A DNA stretch of 64,000 nucleotides from Endozoicomonas sp965196975 (GCF_965196975.1 NZ_OZ239981.1:3782001-3846000); one strand, 5' to 3'. Positions 25,598-33,708 are shown, counted from the stretch's first letter. Notes: generated from the letters alone by a model not told the origin. Numbers and translations: made by a program.

Positions 25598-25846
25598 TCA
25601 GAAAAACTGCTTGATGGCAAAGGCGATGATGCCTGCCGTGGTGGTAGCCGCGATCCACTGAATCACACTGCTGATGGTGGAGTTCTTCAGCACGGCTTTT
25701 TCAATGGAATCCAACCGTTCTTCACTGCGCTTTTCCCGCAGCGCCAAATTAACCATGCGCTCATCGTGTTTGGCCAGGGTCTGCAGGATCTGGGTAATGC
25801 CATCCAGCTTCTGCTCGATCCGATTGAACCGTTCTTCGTCTGCCAT
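25598..25846 (-). CDS. XhlA-like membrane-anchored lysis accessory protein
   Basis: The 82-residue protein has an N-terminal charged coiled coil (ERFNRIEQKLDGITQILQTL) and one C-terminal membrane span (ISSVIQWIAATTTAGIIAFA) ending in KQFF. This layout fits hemolysin XhlA-like or antiholin-type proteins of phage lysis modules. It lies between the holin and small terminase genes, with 2-bp spacing on each side. The exact role is not shown. Confidence 0.6.
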   Translation of the reverse strand: MADEERFNRIEQKLDGITQILQTLAKHDERMVNLALREKRSEERLDSIEKAVLKNSTISSVIQWIAATTTAGIIAFAIKQFF

Positions 25847-25848
25847 GA

Positions 25849-26256
25849 CTATCTCCTGGCCACGCCTTTCAGTTTTTCCAACGTCCGGGCACCACCCAGC
25901 CCCAGCAAGCAGAGCAACAGAGTAATCACGGTACTGGTGTCGGCTGTGGGTAACTGCTGAACCACTTCGGCTTTATCCACAAGCATCAAACCGATGATCA
26001 CTGCATCACGAACAATCCAGGTCCAGGCCAGAATCAATACACAGAGCCAACCCAGTGCAGGCCGCCAGCCAGAGACAAAGACCGAGGGATGTTTGGCCTC
26101 TTCGATAGTGGCCATCGCCTGCAGGATATGGGGTTGTTGCAACTGATGATTCAACGACAATTCGGCTTTGGCCCGCTCTTCATCGGATGTGAACAAAGCA
26201 TCAAGTCCACCCATCAGCTCTTTGGCTATCCCTGCCATCGGGTTCAGGTTAATCAT
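25849..26256 (-). CDS. Holin of the three-membrane-span type
   Basis: The 135-residue protein begins MINLNPMAGIAKELMGGLDA, has an amphipathic helix, then hydrophobic spans at about 64-90 (PALGWLCVLILAWTWIVRDA) and 108-125. The general plan is that of the 3TM holin family found in prophages and gene transfer agents. It would open the inner membrane for the M15 endolysin encoded just upstream, which it overlaps by 8 bp. Confidence 0.75.
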   Translation of the reverse strand: MINLNPMAGIAKELMGGLDALFTSDEERAKAELSLNHQLQQPHILQAMATIEEAKHPSVFVSGWRPALGWLCVLILAWTWIVRDAVIIGLMLVDKAEVVQQLPTADTSTVITLLLCLLGLGGARTLEKLKGVARR

Positions 26257-26647
26257 CGTCCATCAGCTCAAAGTGAGGGTAATCCTTAAACCGGTGATCC
26301 TTGATTTCACCATCCCGGTCCCAGTCACCACCCCAGCGCAGTTTGATGCCCATTCCCTGTGCAATGCCCAGAACAAAACCGGCAAAGTGGGCAGCTCGTT
26401 GATCGTCGAACCAGTTGATGGGATAAGGCATCACATCCACCGCCTTACTGGGTAGCTCGTTGTGGTTACTGTCAGGCCACTGCAATTCCGACTTGCCACT
26501 CTCAAACGCCAGCATCTGGTTAGCTTCACTTCGATGACCGCAGATAATTGTACAGTCGTAATGCTCGATCACTTTATTGAACACACGCTGAAGCCGCTCA
26601 TCACAAGTCGACAACTGTCGCTTTGATGAAGCGGAAAAGTGAAACAT
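26249..26647 (-). CDS. Peptidase M15-like endolysin
   Basis: The 132-residue protein shows the D-Ala-D-Ala carboxypeptidase/L-Ala-D-Glu endopeptidase pattern: CGHRSEANQML, SNHNELPSKAVDVMPYP with the zinc His and Asp, and the second zinc His in PHFELMDDD at the end. It would cut cell-wall cross-bridges once the holin lets it out. There is no signal peptide, so it depends on the holin. It is the first gene of the lysis-packaging block after the terminator at 26738. Confidence 0.82.
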   Translation of the reverse strand: MFHFSASSKRQLSTCDERLQRVFNKVIEHYDCTIICGHRSEANQMLAFESGKSELQWPDSNHNELPSKAVDVMPYPINWFDDQRAAHFAGFVLGIAQGMGIKLRWGGDWDRDGEIKDHRFKDYPHFELMDDD

Positions 26648-26737
26648 GATGTCCCTTTTTTTAGTGGTTCAGTTTGGCGGTGGAATGTCCTGAAAATGGC
26701 TCCCGACATTTCCGGGATACCGTCCATCCATGGACAT

Positions 26738-26772
26738 AAAAAAACCCGACATCAGAGCCGGGCTTTTTTACA
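26738..26772. terminator. Terminator between the Q-like gene and the lysis genes
   Basis: An A-run, then CCCG-acatcagag-CGGG and CTTTTTTAC make a hairpin with U-tracts on either strand. For leftward transcripts it stands between the Q-like gene and the endolysin, where lambdoid phages keep the tR' terminator that Q overrides. Confidence 0.7.
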
Positions 26773-26888
26773 GAATTTCAAGCTTGAGATTGTGTTATCG
26801 GGAACTTCCCCAACATGAGGTTTTACCGTACATTTACTGACATCCAACTTCAAGCCGACGGGGCTGACGTGTGTTTTTTGATGACGGA

Positions 26889-27425
26889 TTACCAGCCGTA
26901 TTGAAGTAAACCTGCCTGCTCCAATATCTCCTGAGCCTGATCTTCCGCCAGATGTATCCACTCATTGCCAACCCGATGACAGGCGTTCTTCCAGCGATAA
27001 ACCGTTCGCTCACTCTTGCCCTTGATCTCGATCTTACCTTTACGGCCTCGCAACTCCGGTAGCTGTAACTCATGCATCATCCAGAGTCTCAACAAGACTG
27101 GATTGCAGCGAATCGGTTCCGGTAATCGCTCATCGCTGCGAAAATGGTGTTGCACCTGCTGCCATGCCGTGGCCCTGCGACTGTGGTCATGTTCTTCGCC
27201 ATAACGAATGATCAGAATGCCATGAAGTTCTGGTCGCATGGTCTGGCGCAGATAACGCTGGCATGCGCCATCACCAGCCAATCGTTCATCCCGGGTGCTG
27301 GTCTCATGATTCAAAGACAGAGTGCGGTAGCCTGAATTCACTTCCTGATGCCAGCCCGGGTTCTTGATCATCAGCTCAGGGGTTCCGAAGATCCGTTTCA
27401 GTGCCTGTTCCAGTACCAGATACAT
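26889..27425 (-). CDS. Possible late-gene regulator (Q-like position)
   Basis: I do not recognise the 178-residue sequence with certainty. It starts MYLVLEQALKRIFGTPELMI, has a helical middle (DGACQRYLRQTMRPELHGIL) and a C-terminal helix-turn-helix-like segment with basic residues (GKSERTVYRWKNACHRVGNE). The last gene of the early leftward operon, followed by a terminator and then lysis genes, is the place of antiterminator Q. The function is therefore inferred from position only. Confidence 0.5.
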   Translation of the reverse strand: MYLVLEQALKRIFGTPELMIKNPGWHQEVNSGYRTLSLNHETSTRDERLAGDGACQRYLRQTMRPELHGILIIRYGEEHDHSRRATAWQQVQHHFRSDERLPEPIRCNPVLLRLWMMHELQLPELRGRKGKIEIKGKSERTVYRWKNACHRVGNEWIHLAEDQAQEILEQAGLLQYGW

Positions 27426-27446
27426 GTCACACTCCTGTCTGTTCTT

Positions 27447-27614
27447 CTAATGCTCTGTATCAAAGGGGCTTTTTTTCTTAGACAGCTGTTTTAGAAATTC
27501 ATCGGTACTGAGGTGGCTCCGTTTCCACTCATCATCCCAGTAGTAGAGCCTGTTGTGCCTGCCCACTTTGTAATAACTGCCCATCAAAAATCCGCTGGCA
27601 TTTTTCGGTATCAT
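27447..27614 (-). CDS. Small phage hypothetical protein, 55 aa
   Basis: The ATG at 27614 follows AGAGGGACG and gives MIPKNASGFLMGSYYKVGRH, then aromatic NRLYYWDDEWKRS and a Lys-rich tail. I do not recognise it. It lies between ref and the Q-like gene in the same operon. A longer form from a TTG at 27656 would overlap ref but has no support. Confidence 0.5.
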   Translation of the reverse strand: MIPKNASGFLMGSYYKVGRHNRLYYWDDEWKRSHLSTDEFLKQLSKKKSPFDTEH

Positions 27615-27648
27615 ATGGCGTCCCTCTTGTTCTGTTCTTATTCGATGT

Positions 27649-27948
27649 TCACCCAATAAAGCTCTGACGGAATAGCGCCACCTCGTCCCGTGTCTGTTTT
27701 ACCAGCGCCAGCTCCGATCCATAGCGGCTGATAAACAGGGTGGCATTGCGATGAATGGCATCGTCGTAAAACCGGTGATGGCCAGGACACAGTGGCATGG
27801 TGTCGAAGTGACTGGCCCGTCTTCCCGCTCCGGTGCCACTGCGCTGATGATGAACTTCGGCAGGGGTACCGGGCAATCCATTCTTACGACAGGCAATGCA
27901 ACCGAGTTGTGCGACAGCCTGCAGATAATCACGCTCTTTACTGGTCAT
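27649..27948 (-). CDS. Ref-like HNH nuclease (recombination enhancement)
   Basis: The 99-residue protein has CIACRKNGLPGTPAEVHHQRSG (Cys pair plus HH) and LCPGHHRFYDDAIH, the zinc/HNH pattern of the phage Ref family, which cut DNA at RecA filaments. The spacing of Cys and His fits a structural zinc and catalytic His. It lies in the nin-like region between replication and Q-like genes, as ref does in other temperate phages. It overlaps the next gene upstream by 11 bp. Confidence 0.72.
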   Translation of the reverse strand: MTSKERDYLQAVAQLGCIACRKNGLPGTPAEVHHQRSGTGAGRRASHFDTMPLCPGHHRFYDDAIHRNATLFISRYGSELALVKQTRDEVALFRQSFIG

Positions 27949-28336
27949 CGGCCTCTTTCCAATCCCTGAGCTTGCGGGCCAGATACTTTTTGCTGACCTT
28001 CAGTTCAAAGGCAGCTTCGGTCAGTGTCATGTCTCTGGAAAGTGCCAGCACGTCCTCCTTAAACGTCGCTTCAAACACTTTGTAATAGATACCACGAGTC
28101 GGATACGCCCAGTAAAAGTCATACATCGGTAATTGCGCTTTCCCCTGCGCCTTCCGCGTTGCCATGCTGCTCGTACTTTTGGGGTAGCGACGGTTCTCGC
28201 CCGATTCCACGTATTGAAAAAAACGACCACAGGCTGCGCGTTTGCTCTGGCAATACTCATACCAGGCACAGTTCCGACAGGGGCTTTCGTCATCAAACGC
28301 AGGGCTCTCCTCGTACCCTGAAAATGATCCCATCAT
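27938..28336 (-). CDS. Cys-rich phage hypothetical protein, 132 aa
   Basis: The N-terminal part has CRNCAWYEYCQSKRAACGRF (about 20-39), a possible metal-binding cluster or Fe-S-like motif. The C-terminal part (ALSRDMTLTEAAFELKVSKK, YLARKLRDWKE) is a probable helix-turn-helix. The combination suggests a DNA-binding regulator, but I do not recognise a named family. It lies between the DUF1367-like gene and ref in the nin-like region. Confidence 0.6.
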   Translation of the reverse strand: MMGSFSGYEESPAFDDESPCRNCAWYEYCQSKRAACGRFFQYVESGENRRYPKSTSSMATRKAQGKAQLPMYDFYWAYPTRGIYYKVFEATFKEDVLALSRDMTLTEAAFELKVSKKYLARKLRDWKEADDQ

Positions 28337-28356
28337 GATCTCCTTGTCACCATGCT

Positions 28357-28857
28357 TTAATCGAAATTGACCAGCCTATCCACCAGTTGGTCCACCTGTT
28401 CCCGACTCCATCCCCTCTGGGGGCTCAGTACATACCGGAGAACCACATCCAGCACGGCGGAGTAGACTTTCTCAAACTCCACCTGTTCCATATTCACGAA
28501 CGACACGCTTTTTGCCCGTACCCGCACCCTGCCATCCGGATAGCCCACCACATCATAAAAACCGGCCTTGACCATGGCCCAGTAGCGGAATTCGTTAAAG
28601 TCCGGCTGAGGTGTCACCCACTGGTTGGCCCCTGCCATCCTGACCGGTGCCTGTGGCAGCTGCTCAAAGACGTCATAGGCAATGCGGCACAACTTCATGA
28701 ACTTCCGGTGAAACAGGGCATTACGTGCCTTGCGAAACTCGCCGCTGATCACCTGCCCCGGTTTCAGCTTGAGGACGAAGGCCTCATCGTTGGCCGAGAC
28801 CGGCAACAGGACCGGTTGCGGCTGATAGCTGCGTACCAGTTGCAGAGCAACGGCCAT
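28357..28857 (-). CDS. DUF1367-like phage protein
   Basis: The 166-residue protein resembles the DUF1367 family found beside replication genes in lambdoid phages (KLKPGQVISGEFRKARNALF then HRKFMKLCRIAYDVFEQLP). The function of the family is unknown. Its start overlaps the stop of the replication P gene by one base. It is cytoplasmic, with no membrane segment. Confidence 0.7.
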   Translation of the reverse strand: MAVALQLVRSYQPQPVLLPVSANDEAFVLKLKPGQVISGEFRKARNALFHRKFMKLCRIAYDVFEQLPQAPVRMAGANQWVTPQPDFNEFRYWAMVKAGFYDVVGYPDGRVRVRAKSVSFVNMEQVEFEKVYSAVLDVVLRYVLSPQRGWSREQVDQLVDRLVNFD

Positions 28858-29552
28858 CAGAACATCCCCTTCAGTTTTGCCCTGGCTCCCTGACCATCCA
28901 GCGGATCAATTCCCTGGTCGCTCATGGTCTCCCGCTGCAACTGGCTGGAGTAAATCGCCGGATCAAACTGGTGTTCGATGGCCAGCTGCTCCTCCAGTGG
29001 CTCACCTTTCAACACCCGGTTGGTCAGTGCCTGATAGGCATTGGCAAATTTCACCTTCACATCGCGACACTCCTGTGCTGAGCCAGCAGAACGCAACTCA
29101 TGCCAGCCTGCCGCCCGCCCTGCCAGATACACCGCCCGATGGGACCATGGGTGGTGGTTTGGTGAACCGGCATGGTCATTGGCTTCCTGCCAGGCTTTCA
29201 CCATTTCCGGCAGCCCCATATCCTCCGGCTTCGGCTGACAGAACCGGCGGAACTCCGGCGCCGAGGGAGGCCAATCGTTCCCCTCCCGTTTCACCCGGCG
29301 AATGCCCAGCTCCAGCTGGTTCGGATGCAGGTCGATCAGGGTATCCAGCCACTGCCCCGTCCGATCCGCCAGACCGTGCTCCCGTGTCCACTTCGCTCCG
29401 TACAGACCGATCATGGTCCCAAACAGGTCCGCAATCTGCTTCGGGGTCATACCCTGTGGCTGACGTTTTTTCTGCTGCGTAGTGTTCTGCGTTGGCTTCG
29501 AGGAATTGATCAAGCACGCTGGGTCTGCCAGAAGTTCTTTGCCTTGCTTCAT
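28857..29552 (-). CDS. Replication protein P-like helicase loader
   Basis: The 231-residue protein has the lambda-P-like core from about 34 (MTPKQIADLFGTMIGLYGAK) through GQWLDTLIDLHPNQLELGIR and NDWPPSAPEFRRFCQP. Such proteins deliver the host DnaB helicase to the phage origin. The first 33 residues are polar and low in complexity. The ATG at 29552 has GGTGAACC before it; the internal ATG at 29453 lacks a ribosome-binding site. It overlaps the O-like gene by up to 377 bp in another frame, far more than usual. Confidence 0.78.
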   Translation of the reverse strand: MKQGKELLADPACLINSSKPTQNTTQQKKRQPQGMTPKQIADLFGTMIGLYGAKWTREHGLADRTGQWLDTLIDLHPNQLELGIRRVKREGNDWPPSAPEFRRFCQPKPEDMGLPEMVKAWQEANDHAGSPNHHPWSHRAVYLAGRAAGWHELRSAGSAQECRDVKVKFANAYQALTNRVLKGEPLEEQLAIEHQFDPAIYSSQLQRETMSDQGIDPLDGQGARAKLKGMF

Positions 29553-30510
29553 GGTTCACCGTCCACAGATTGGTCAGGTTGTCGGTATTATTCAGGTAGG
29601 GTTCCGTGGTCATCACGTACTGGGTGCCGGTGGTGCCGGTTTCGTCACAGTAGCGGCGGTAGGCCATCAGGTTGGCCAGCAGTTGTTCAGGGGTGAAGCC
29701 CCCTTGCCGAATCAGCTTCCGGTACTTGTTGAAGGTTTTCTGCTTGTAGCCCTTTTTGCCCTCACGTTTTGGGAAGTTCGTCCACCACTGCTCAAAATCT
29801 GCTGACAGCTCATCCGGTTTTTCAGCGGGTTTCTGAGTCACCGGACTGGGTTGCTCAGTTATGCTCCCGACACTTGAGGGCACTTCCCCCGTCCTGGGGG
29901 TCGCACCAGTCGTGCTCCCGATACTTGAGGGCACTTCCCCCGTCCTGGGGGGCGTGCGGTCGTCAGACTGCACATATGTCTTGTAAATATTTCTCTTATT
30001 CTCTTCTTCTCTATTTCTCTTATTCTCTAGGCGAGATTCTGCCGAGCATTTTCCGAGCATCTCCCGAGCGGTTTTCAGTAAAACATCGGTTTGCTTCGAC
30101 CCCCTGTAATCACTGGCTTTCGACACCGCCCGTTGAATAACGGAGGTCACTTCCGGCAGGTCTTCCAGTAGCGATTCGGGAAGCCTTACCAGCAGCTTCA
30201 GCCGGGCATCAATCTGAGTGATATTGTCCACGGGATTGTGTTCCATGAACTGGGGAATGCAGATGTAATGGCAATGCTCAGAGGCCAATAGGAAACCGCT
30301 CGTCGTTAGCTCGGTAATCGCTCGCTCAACGCTCGGCTCATCCCAGTTAAGGTCAGCTGCAATGTACCCTTTGGGCATCCTGAAGATACCAATCAGATTC
30401 CCGTGACCGGTGGTAAGCAGATAAAGAGCCAGTAGCTTGGCTTTATCCGACAGCGACTGAATATCATCACTGATCCAAAACTGGCCGGAGACTTTTCCAA
30501 ATCCTTTCAA
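29176..30510 (-). CDS. Replication protein O-like origin-binding protein
   Basis: I choose the TTG at 30510. It overlaps the upstream stop as TTGA and follows GGGAGACGTCC. The product has 444 residues. It begins KGFGKVSGQFWISDDIQSLS and has a winged-helix part (about 15-110), then Arg/Lys-rich and Pro-rich linkers with twice PRTGEVPSSxGS. About 225-330 (DFEQWWTNFPKREGKKGYKQ; MTTEPYLNNTDNLTNLW) resembles phage O-type C-domains. Phage origins usually lie inside O. The part after about residue 345 runs over the P gene; its Gly/Ala/Pro-rich end may be translated by default. Confidence 0.72.
   Translation of the reverse strand: MKGFGKVSGQFWISDDIQSLSDKAKLLALYLLTTGHGNLIGIFRMPKGYIAADLNWDEPSVERAITELTTSGFLLASEHCHYICIPQFMEHNPVDNITQIDARLKLLVRLPESLLEDLPEVTSVIQRAVSKASDYRGSKQTDVLLKTAREMLGKCSAESRLENKRNREEENKRNIYKTYVQSDDRTPPRTGEVPSSIGSTTGATPRTGEVPSSVGSITEQPSPVTQKPAEKPDELSADFEQWWTNFPKREGKKGYKQKTFNKYRKLIRQGGFTPEQLLANLMAYRRYCDETGTTGTQYVMTTEPYLNNTDNLTNLWTVNHEARQRTSGRPSVLDQFLEANAEHYAAEKTSATGYDPEADCGPVWDHDRSVRSEVDTGARSGGSDGAVAGYPDRPASEPAGAGHSPGETGGERLASLGAGVPPVLSAEAGGYGAAGNGESLAGSQ
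29870..29960 (-). repeat. Two-unit tandem repeat inside the O-like gene
   Basis: GAGGGCACTTCCCCCGTCCT occurs twice, 57 bases apart (from 29875 and 29932), together with a neighbouring GCTCCCGAnACTT. It codes for the repeated PRTGEVPSSxGS linker. In lambdoid phages, repeats inside O are often origin iterons, so these could bind O, but the units are few and encode a linker. Confidence 0.5.
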
Positions 30511-30827
30511 GGACGTCTCCCATCTGCAGCCCCACCAAACCACCGGTTGGTCTTGCGCTTGACCTGCTCGTTCTTCTCCATCCAGTTGGTGATAAACCGC
30601 GTGAATCGCCCCTCACTGCACCCCGGAAAACGATCCTTCATGTAGAGATAAGCACTGATCAGTTCCTGTTCTACATGGATGCTGGGATAGGTTTTCACCA
30701 GCTCATCGTAGATATCGTGGGTCATCTCAAAGTGAGGATGGTGCCCCCGAATAGGCCACGGAATGTCATACCAGGTCTCCGGTACACTCTCTTCACTCAC
30801 CGTCGTGTTTTGACGTTCCTGATTCAT
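30507..30827 (-). CDS. Phage hypothetical protein, 106 aa
   Basis: The protein begins MNQERQNTTVSEESVPETWY and has DIYDELVKTYPSIHVEQELI, then a basic end (KKNEQVKRKTNRWF-like). The middle looks like a helical DNA-binding or replication accessory domain, but I do not recognise it. It is coupled on both sides: its start overlaps the HTH gene stop by 4 bp and its stop overlaps the O-like TTG start. Confidence 0.6.
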   Translation of the reverse strand: MNQERQNTTVSEESVPETWYDIPWPIRGHHPHFEMTHDIYDELVKTYPSIHVEQELISAYLYMKDRFPGCSEGRFTRFITNWMEKNEQVKRKTNRWFGGAADGRRP

Positions 30828-31360
30828 GCTGTGCCTCCTATGGCTTTCAATGCCAGCCCGATGATCGGGGCGTCGGTATTCTGGATCACCACTTCCACGT
30901 CATTGCGAATCAGCACAGGTAGCCCCTGGGCATCGATACGCAACGCGATGGGAGAATGGTCGGGACGTGGGTAAGCCGTGTCCCGGGGAATAATGTCCGG
31001 TGCGTTTTCCGTTAATGGTTCAGGGACAGCCACCACAGCTCGGTCATCCAGCTGATCCGCATCACAGCCAATCACTTCAAGGATCGAATCCAGCCGATGC
31101 AGCAAAACCTTAACGGCACGATCCAGATACTGTTGGTGGTATGCGTCCGGTGCCACGTTCAGCTGGGGCCACTTCACGCCCAGCAGGTGGCAGATACGGA
31201 TGCGATGCAGGTCCATACTGATGTGTCCCGCTTCGATTTTTCCGTACTGTGAACTGGAGGTACCGATGAGAAACCCCATCTGGGTCTGGGTGAGGCTGGC
31301 GGATTCGCGGGTTCTGTGGAGGTTTTCCCAGGGTTTATTGTCAGGCAGTTCCATGATCAA
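30824..31360 (-). CDS. XRE-type HTH regulator in cro/cII position
   Basis: The 178-residue protein has a helix-turn-helix at about 17-55 (RESASLTQTQMGFLIGTSSS, QYGKIEAGHISMDLHRI) and a C-terminal part without recognisable peptidase residues. It is the first gene of the leftward early operon and diverges from the CI-like repressor across a 185-bp region with an ACTAAC-GTTAGT palindrome. This is the place of Cro or CII. It is longer than Cro, so it may combine DNA binding with another regulatory function. Confidence 0.65.
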   Translation of the reverse strand: MIMELPDNKPWENLHRTRESASLTQTQMGFLIGTSSSQYGKIEAGHISMDLHRIRICHLLGVKWPQLNVAPDAYHQQYLDRAVKVLLHRLDSILEVIGCDADQLDDRAVVAVPEPLTENAPDIIPRDTAYPRPDHSPIALRIDAQGLPVLIRNDVEVVIQNTDAPIIGLALKAIGGTA

Positions 31361-31392
31361 CCTTCCATTTTGTAATTATTTATCGATCTTAA

Positions 31393-31408
31393 ACTAACTT
31401 TTGTTAGT
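31393..31408. promoter_or_regulatory. Prophage operator between cro-like and cI-like genes
   Basis: ACTAAC-TTTT-GTTAGT is a perfect 16-bp palindrome. The same ACTAAC-nTTT-GTTAGT occurs at 33709. On the + strand a candidate cI promoter (TTGCGC at 31410, 17 bp, TATTAA) begins right beside it. It is a candidate binding site of the repressor. Confidence 0.65.
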
Positions 31409-31545
31409 CTTGCGCTTAACAATAACCAGTTTTATTAATTTTTGTAAAGCCTTAATTCAACAGATCGCTTTATGAAGGGATTCTCAAAGTCCGCATCTGT
31501 GATAAATTTTCACCAAACATGGAATAACGAAACGGTGGGAATAAC

Positions 31546-32175
31546 GTGTCAACACACTGGACAGATCGCGTAAAACAGAAAGCCAAAGCGTTGAAATTGA
31601 CCGACGCCCAGATCGCCCGGGAGATTGGCTGCAGCTCTGCCCTGTACAGTATGTGGATGAATAAGGGCCGAAACCCCAAACTGGAAAAGAAGATGGCCAT
31701 CGCCAAGGTACTGGATGTCAGCGTTCACTGGCTGGATACCGGTGAAGAAGAACCTGATCCCAACGCACTGCCGGTCATCAGTCTTGACGATATCAATGCC
31801 TTTTACGAAGAGATTAACGACAAGCAGAAAGCCATTCAGAAAGATTCCGGTGTTCGTTTTATTCAGTCGGATCGTGAGAGTTTTCTGATCCGGCTGGACA
31901 ATGACTCAATGATCGATCCGACCAATGCTGAGAAAGTGCACATACCCACTGGCAGCACAGTGCAAATCGATCAGGAGATGGAACCCACACCCGGTAAAAT
32001 CGTACTCATTGAACTGGATGGACAGATGCTGCTGCGGGTCTGGCAACGGCTGGGAGCCAATCAACATGTGTTTAAAGTGATTAACCCCCTCTATACAGAG
32101 TTGAAAATCACCTACACCGGCGATTTCAAGGAGCTGTACAAAGGCACTGCCGTTGGATTCAGTTGCCCGTTATAA
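31546..32175 (+). CDS. CI-like prophage repressor with degenerate S24 peptidase domain
   Basis: The 209-residue protein has an N-terminal helix-turn-helix (ALKLTDAQIAREIGCSSALY, about 15-34) and a C-terminal LexA/CI-type fold. Ser121 in DNDSM fits the nucleophile, but the expected general-base Lys aligns with Arg164 (QMLLRVW), and I see no Ala-Gly or Cys-Gly cleavage pair in the linker. RecA-stimulated self-cleavage may therefore be lost, and another inactivation route or permanent lysogeny would follow. It starts with GTG after GGTGGGA. It probably binds the palindromes at 31393 and 33709-33754. Confidence 0.8.
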   Translation: MSTHWTDRVKQKAKALKLTDAQIAREIGCSSALYSMWMNKGRNPKLEKKMAIAKVLDVSVHWLDTGEEEPDPNALPVISLDDINAFYEEINDKQKAIQKDSGVRFIQSDRESFLIRLDNDSMIDPTNAEKVHIPTGSTVQIDQEMEPTPGKIVLIELDGQMLLRVWQRLGANQHVFKVINPLYTELKITYTGDFKELYKGTAVGFSCPL

Positions 32176-32491
32176 CGCTAAGCTCCCTAAACTCCAACCA
32201 CAAAAGGGCATTCGTGCCCTGAACGCCTTTTAATATTAAAAGCTGCACTACTGCTTCTAGGAGCCTGTCGGACTTAACATTGACCTACTGCGAAAAAGCC
32301 GGATTTGGCCATTTTTTATACTGCTTTTCGTTGAATAGAACCACTATTCGCCTCAAATCAGCATAAAAATTGGGGCAAACCGAGCGTTTTATCGCTATTC
32401 ATCATAACTATTTCTTCGCAGATCAAAGTATGAAACTAATTACTAAAATAAACTGTCTTAGTGACTCCTACAAAACATTTATGTAAGAATT
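32176..32491. other. Intergenic region after the CI-like gene
   Basis: AGGGCA-ttcg-TGCCCT (32205-32220) followed by GAACGCCTTTT may end the repressor transcript. From 32259, AGGAGCCTGTCGGACTTAAC begins an AT-rich stretch that ends with GTGACTCCTAC near 32470. The ends look weakly inverted, so it may be a decayed insertion element. No gene is visible. Confidence 0.45.
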
Positions 32492-33412
32492 TTGAATATT
32501 TCAAACAATCCGACTCAAAACATCACCGCTGCTAATGACCAGTCTGACAACCGAACGCTATTAGGGAATGATGATAATTCTAAACTCCATGACATTGACC
32601 CCAAAAGCTCTTCTGATGTATCGATTACAAAAAGGAAAATTGAAAAAGCTGAGACTACACCCATTGGGAAGTTAATGTTAAATTTTCCAGAGGTGCCTCA
32701 TTCAGAATTTCATGAATCCGATAAGACACCCTGCTTTTTGATGGCTACTGGTTACAGTAATGGCGGCGGATTGCTGAATGAGTATGCAGCGAAAAAGCTC
32801 AAGGACGATCATCCTAATTTATTTGCACAATACCCCAGCACACCGGATTATGACGATGACTGGGATGAATTAATGAACTCTAATTACAGCTCTTTAAACA
32901 CACTTGATCAAGACAGATATCAGGCTGTCGCACAGTTCATTCACAAGCACCAGGAGCTTAACACTCGACCTGCGATTCTTACTGTTGCTGGTGACCATGA
33001 GGGTTGGCATGCTGAAAAAACTACAAAGGGACATGTCAGAACATCAAGCTATGAAATCTATTCAGTGAGCAAACCTGGAGAGATTATAGTCATTAGGGAT
33101 AATGAATATAGAGCCAAGGTTGATAGAGATAAACTGCAACAGGAGAACCTACTACTAAGAAAGCAGCTCAAGACGTCCGAAGAATTACTCAATCAAATAA
33201 ACATTTATCTTCATACAAAGGGGGTAACAGACGCAACGAAAGTAGGAAAGTTAAAAGACATTCTATTCAGTGCCACAGAAACTCAAAATAGCAAGCCAGA
33301 AGTATCTTATGATGATTTAAAACTAACAAGTGACCTTATTATCGGTAAAGACTATCAAGATGCTAAAAATTCATTTGAAGCAAAAAAACAAAAAATGGGA
33401 TTTGATGGGTAA
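32492..33412 (+). CDS. Unrecognised 306-aa protein, probable prophage cargo (moron)
   Basis: I do not recognise it. It starts with TTG at 32492; the first internal Met is near residue 62. The N-terminus is Asn/Asp/Ser-rich and disordered-looking. About 60-200 looks globular (CFLMATGYSNGGGLLNEYAA, YDDDWDELMNSNYSS, ILTVAGDHEGWHAEKT). About 207-235 is a coiled coil (DRDKLQQENLLLRKQLKTSE). There is no signal peptide. It lies alone between the immunity gene and the recombination operon at lower GC than its neighbours, typical of lysogenic conversion genes. A role in phage exclusion or host interaction is possible but not shown. Confidence 0.6.
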   Translation: MNISNNPTQNITAANDQSDNRTLLGNDDNSKLHDIDPKSSSDVSITKRKIEKAETTPIGKLMLNFPEVPHSEFHESDKTPCFLMATGYSNGGGLLNEYAAKKLKDDHPNLFAQYPSTPDYDDDWDELMNSNYSSLNTLDQDRYQAVAQFIHKHQELNTRPAILTVAGDHEGWHAEKTTKGHVRTSSYEIYSVSKPGEIIVIRDNEYRAKVDRDKLQQENLLLRKQLKTSEELLNQINIYLHTKGVTDATKVGKLKDILFSATETQNSKPEVSYDDLKLTSDLIIGKDYQDAKNSFEAKKQKMGFDG

Positions 33413-33708
33413 TAATTAAGCCTTCCGATACTATAACCATGGTATTCATGTCCCAATATTCTTTTTTCAAAAGCTACCCATCCCGCTTCACCTTCCCCAG
33501 CCGTACTGGACTATCAAAACCAACTTTTTCATATTTGTGAAGATCAACTCTCGTTTTTGTGAATTCAAGAATGGTACATCCAAACCCTGACTGGCTGATC
33601 TTTGGCTCACCGGTCTCTACCTATCTGCCCTGCAATTCCTGTATGACATTCAAACAATAATAGATAAATACAATCGTTAAATTAAATGCAATTAAAAAAT
33701 AACATGAA
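33413..33708. other. Intergenic AT-rich stretch before the recombination operon
   Basis: I see no gene, strong hairpin or repeat in these 296 bases. The promoter and operators of the following operon lie at its right edge. Confidence 0.5.

Noticed and set aside
32259..32490. AT-rich stretch with weakly inverted AGGAGCC/GACTCCT ends as an insertion element.
   Set aside because: The end similarity is short and no coding or duplication evidence supports it; mentioned only as a possible relic.
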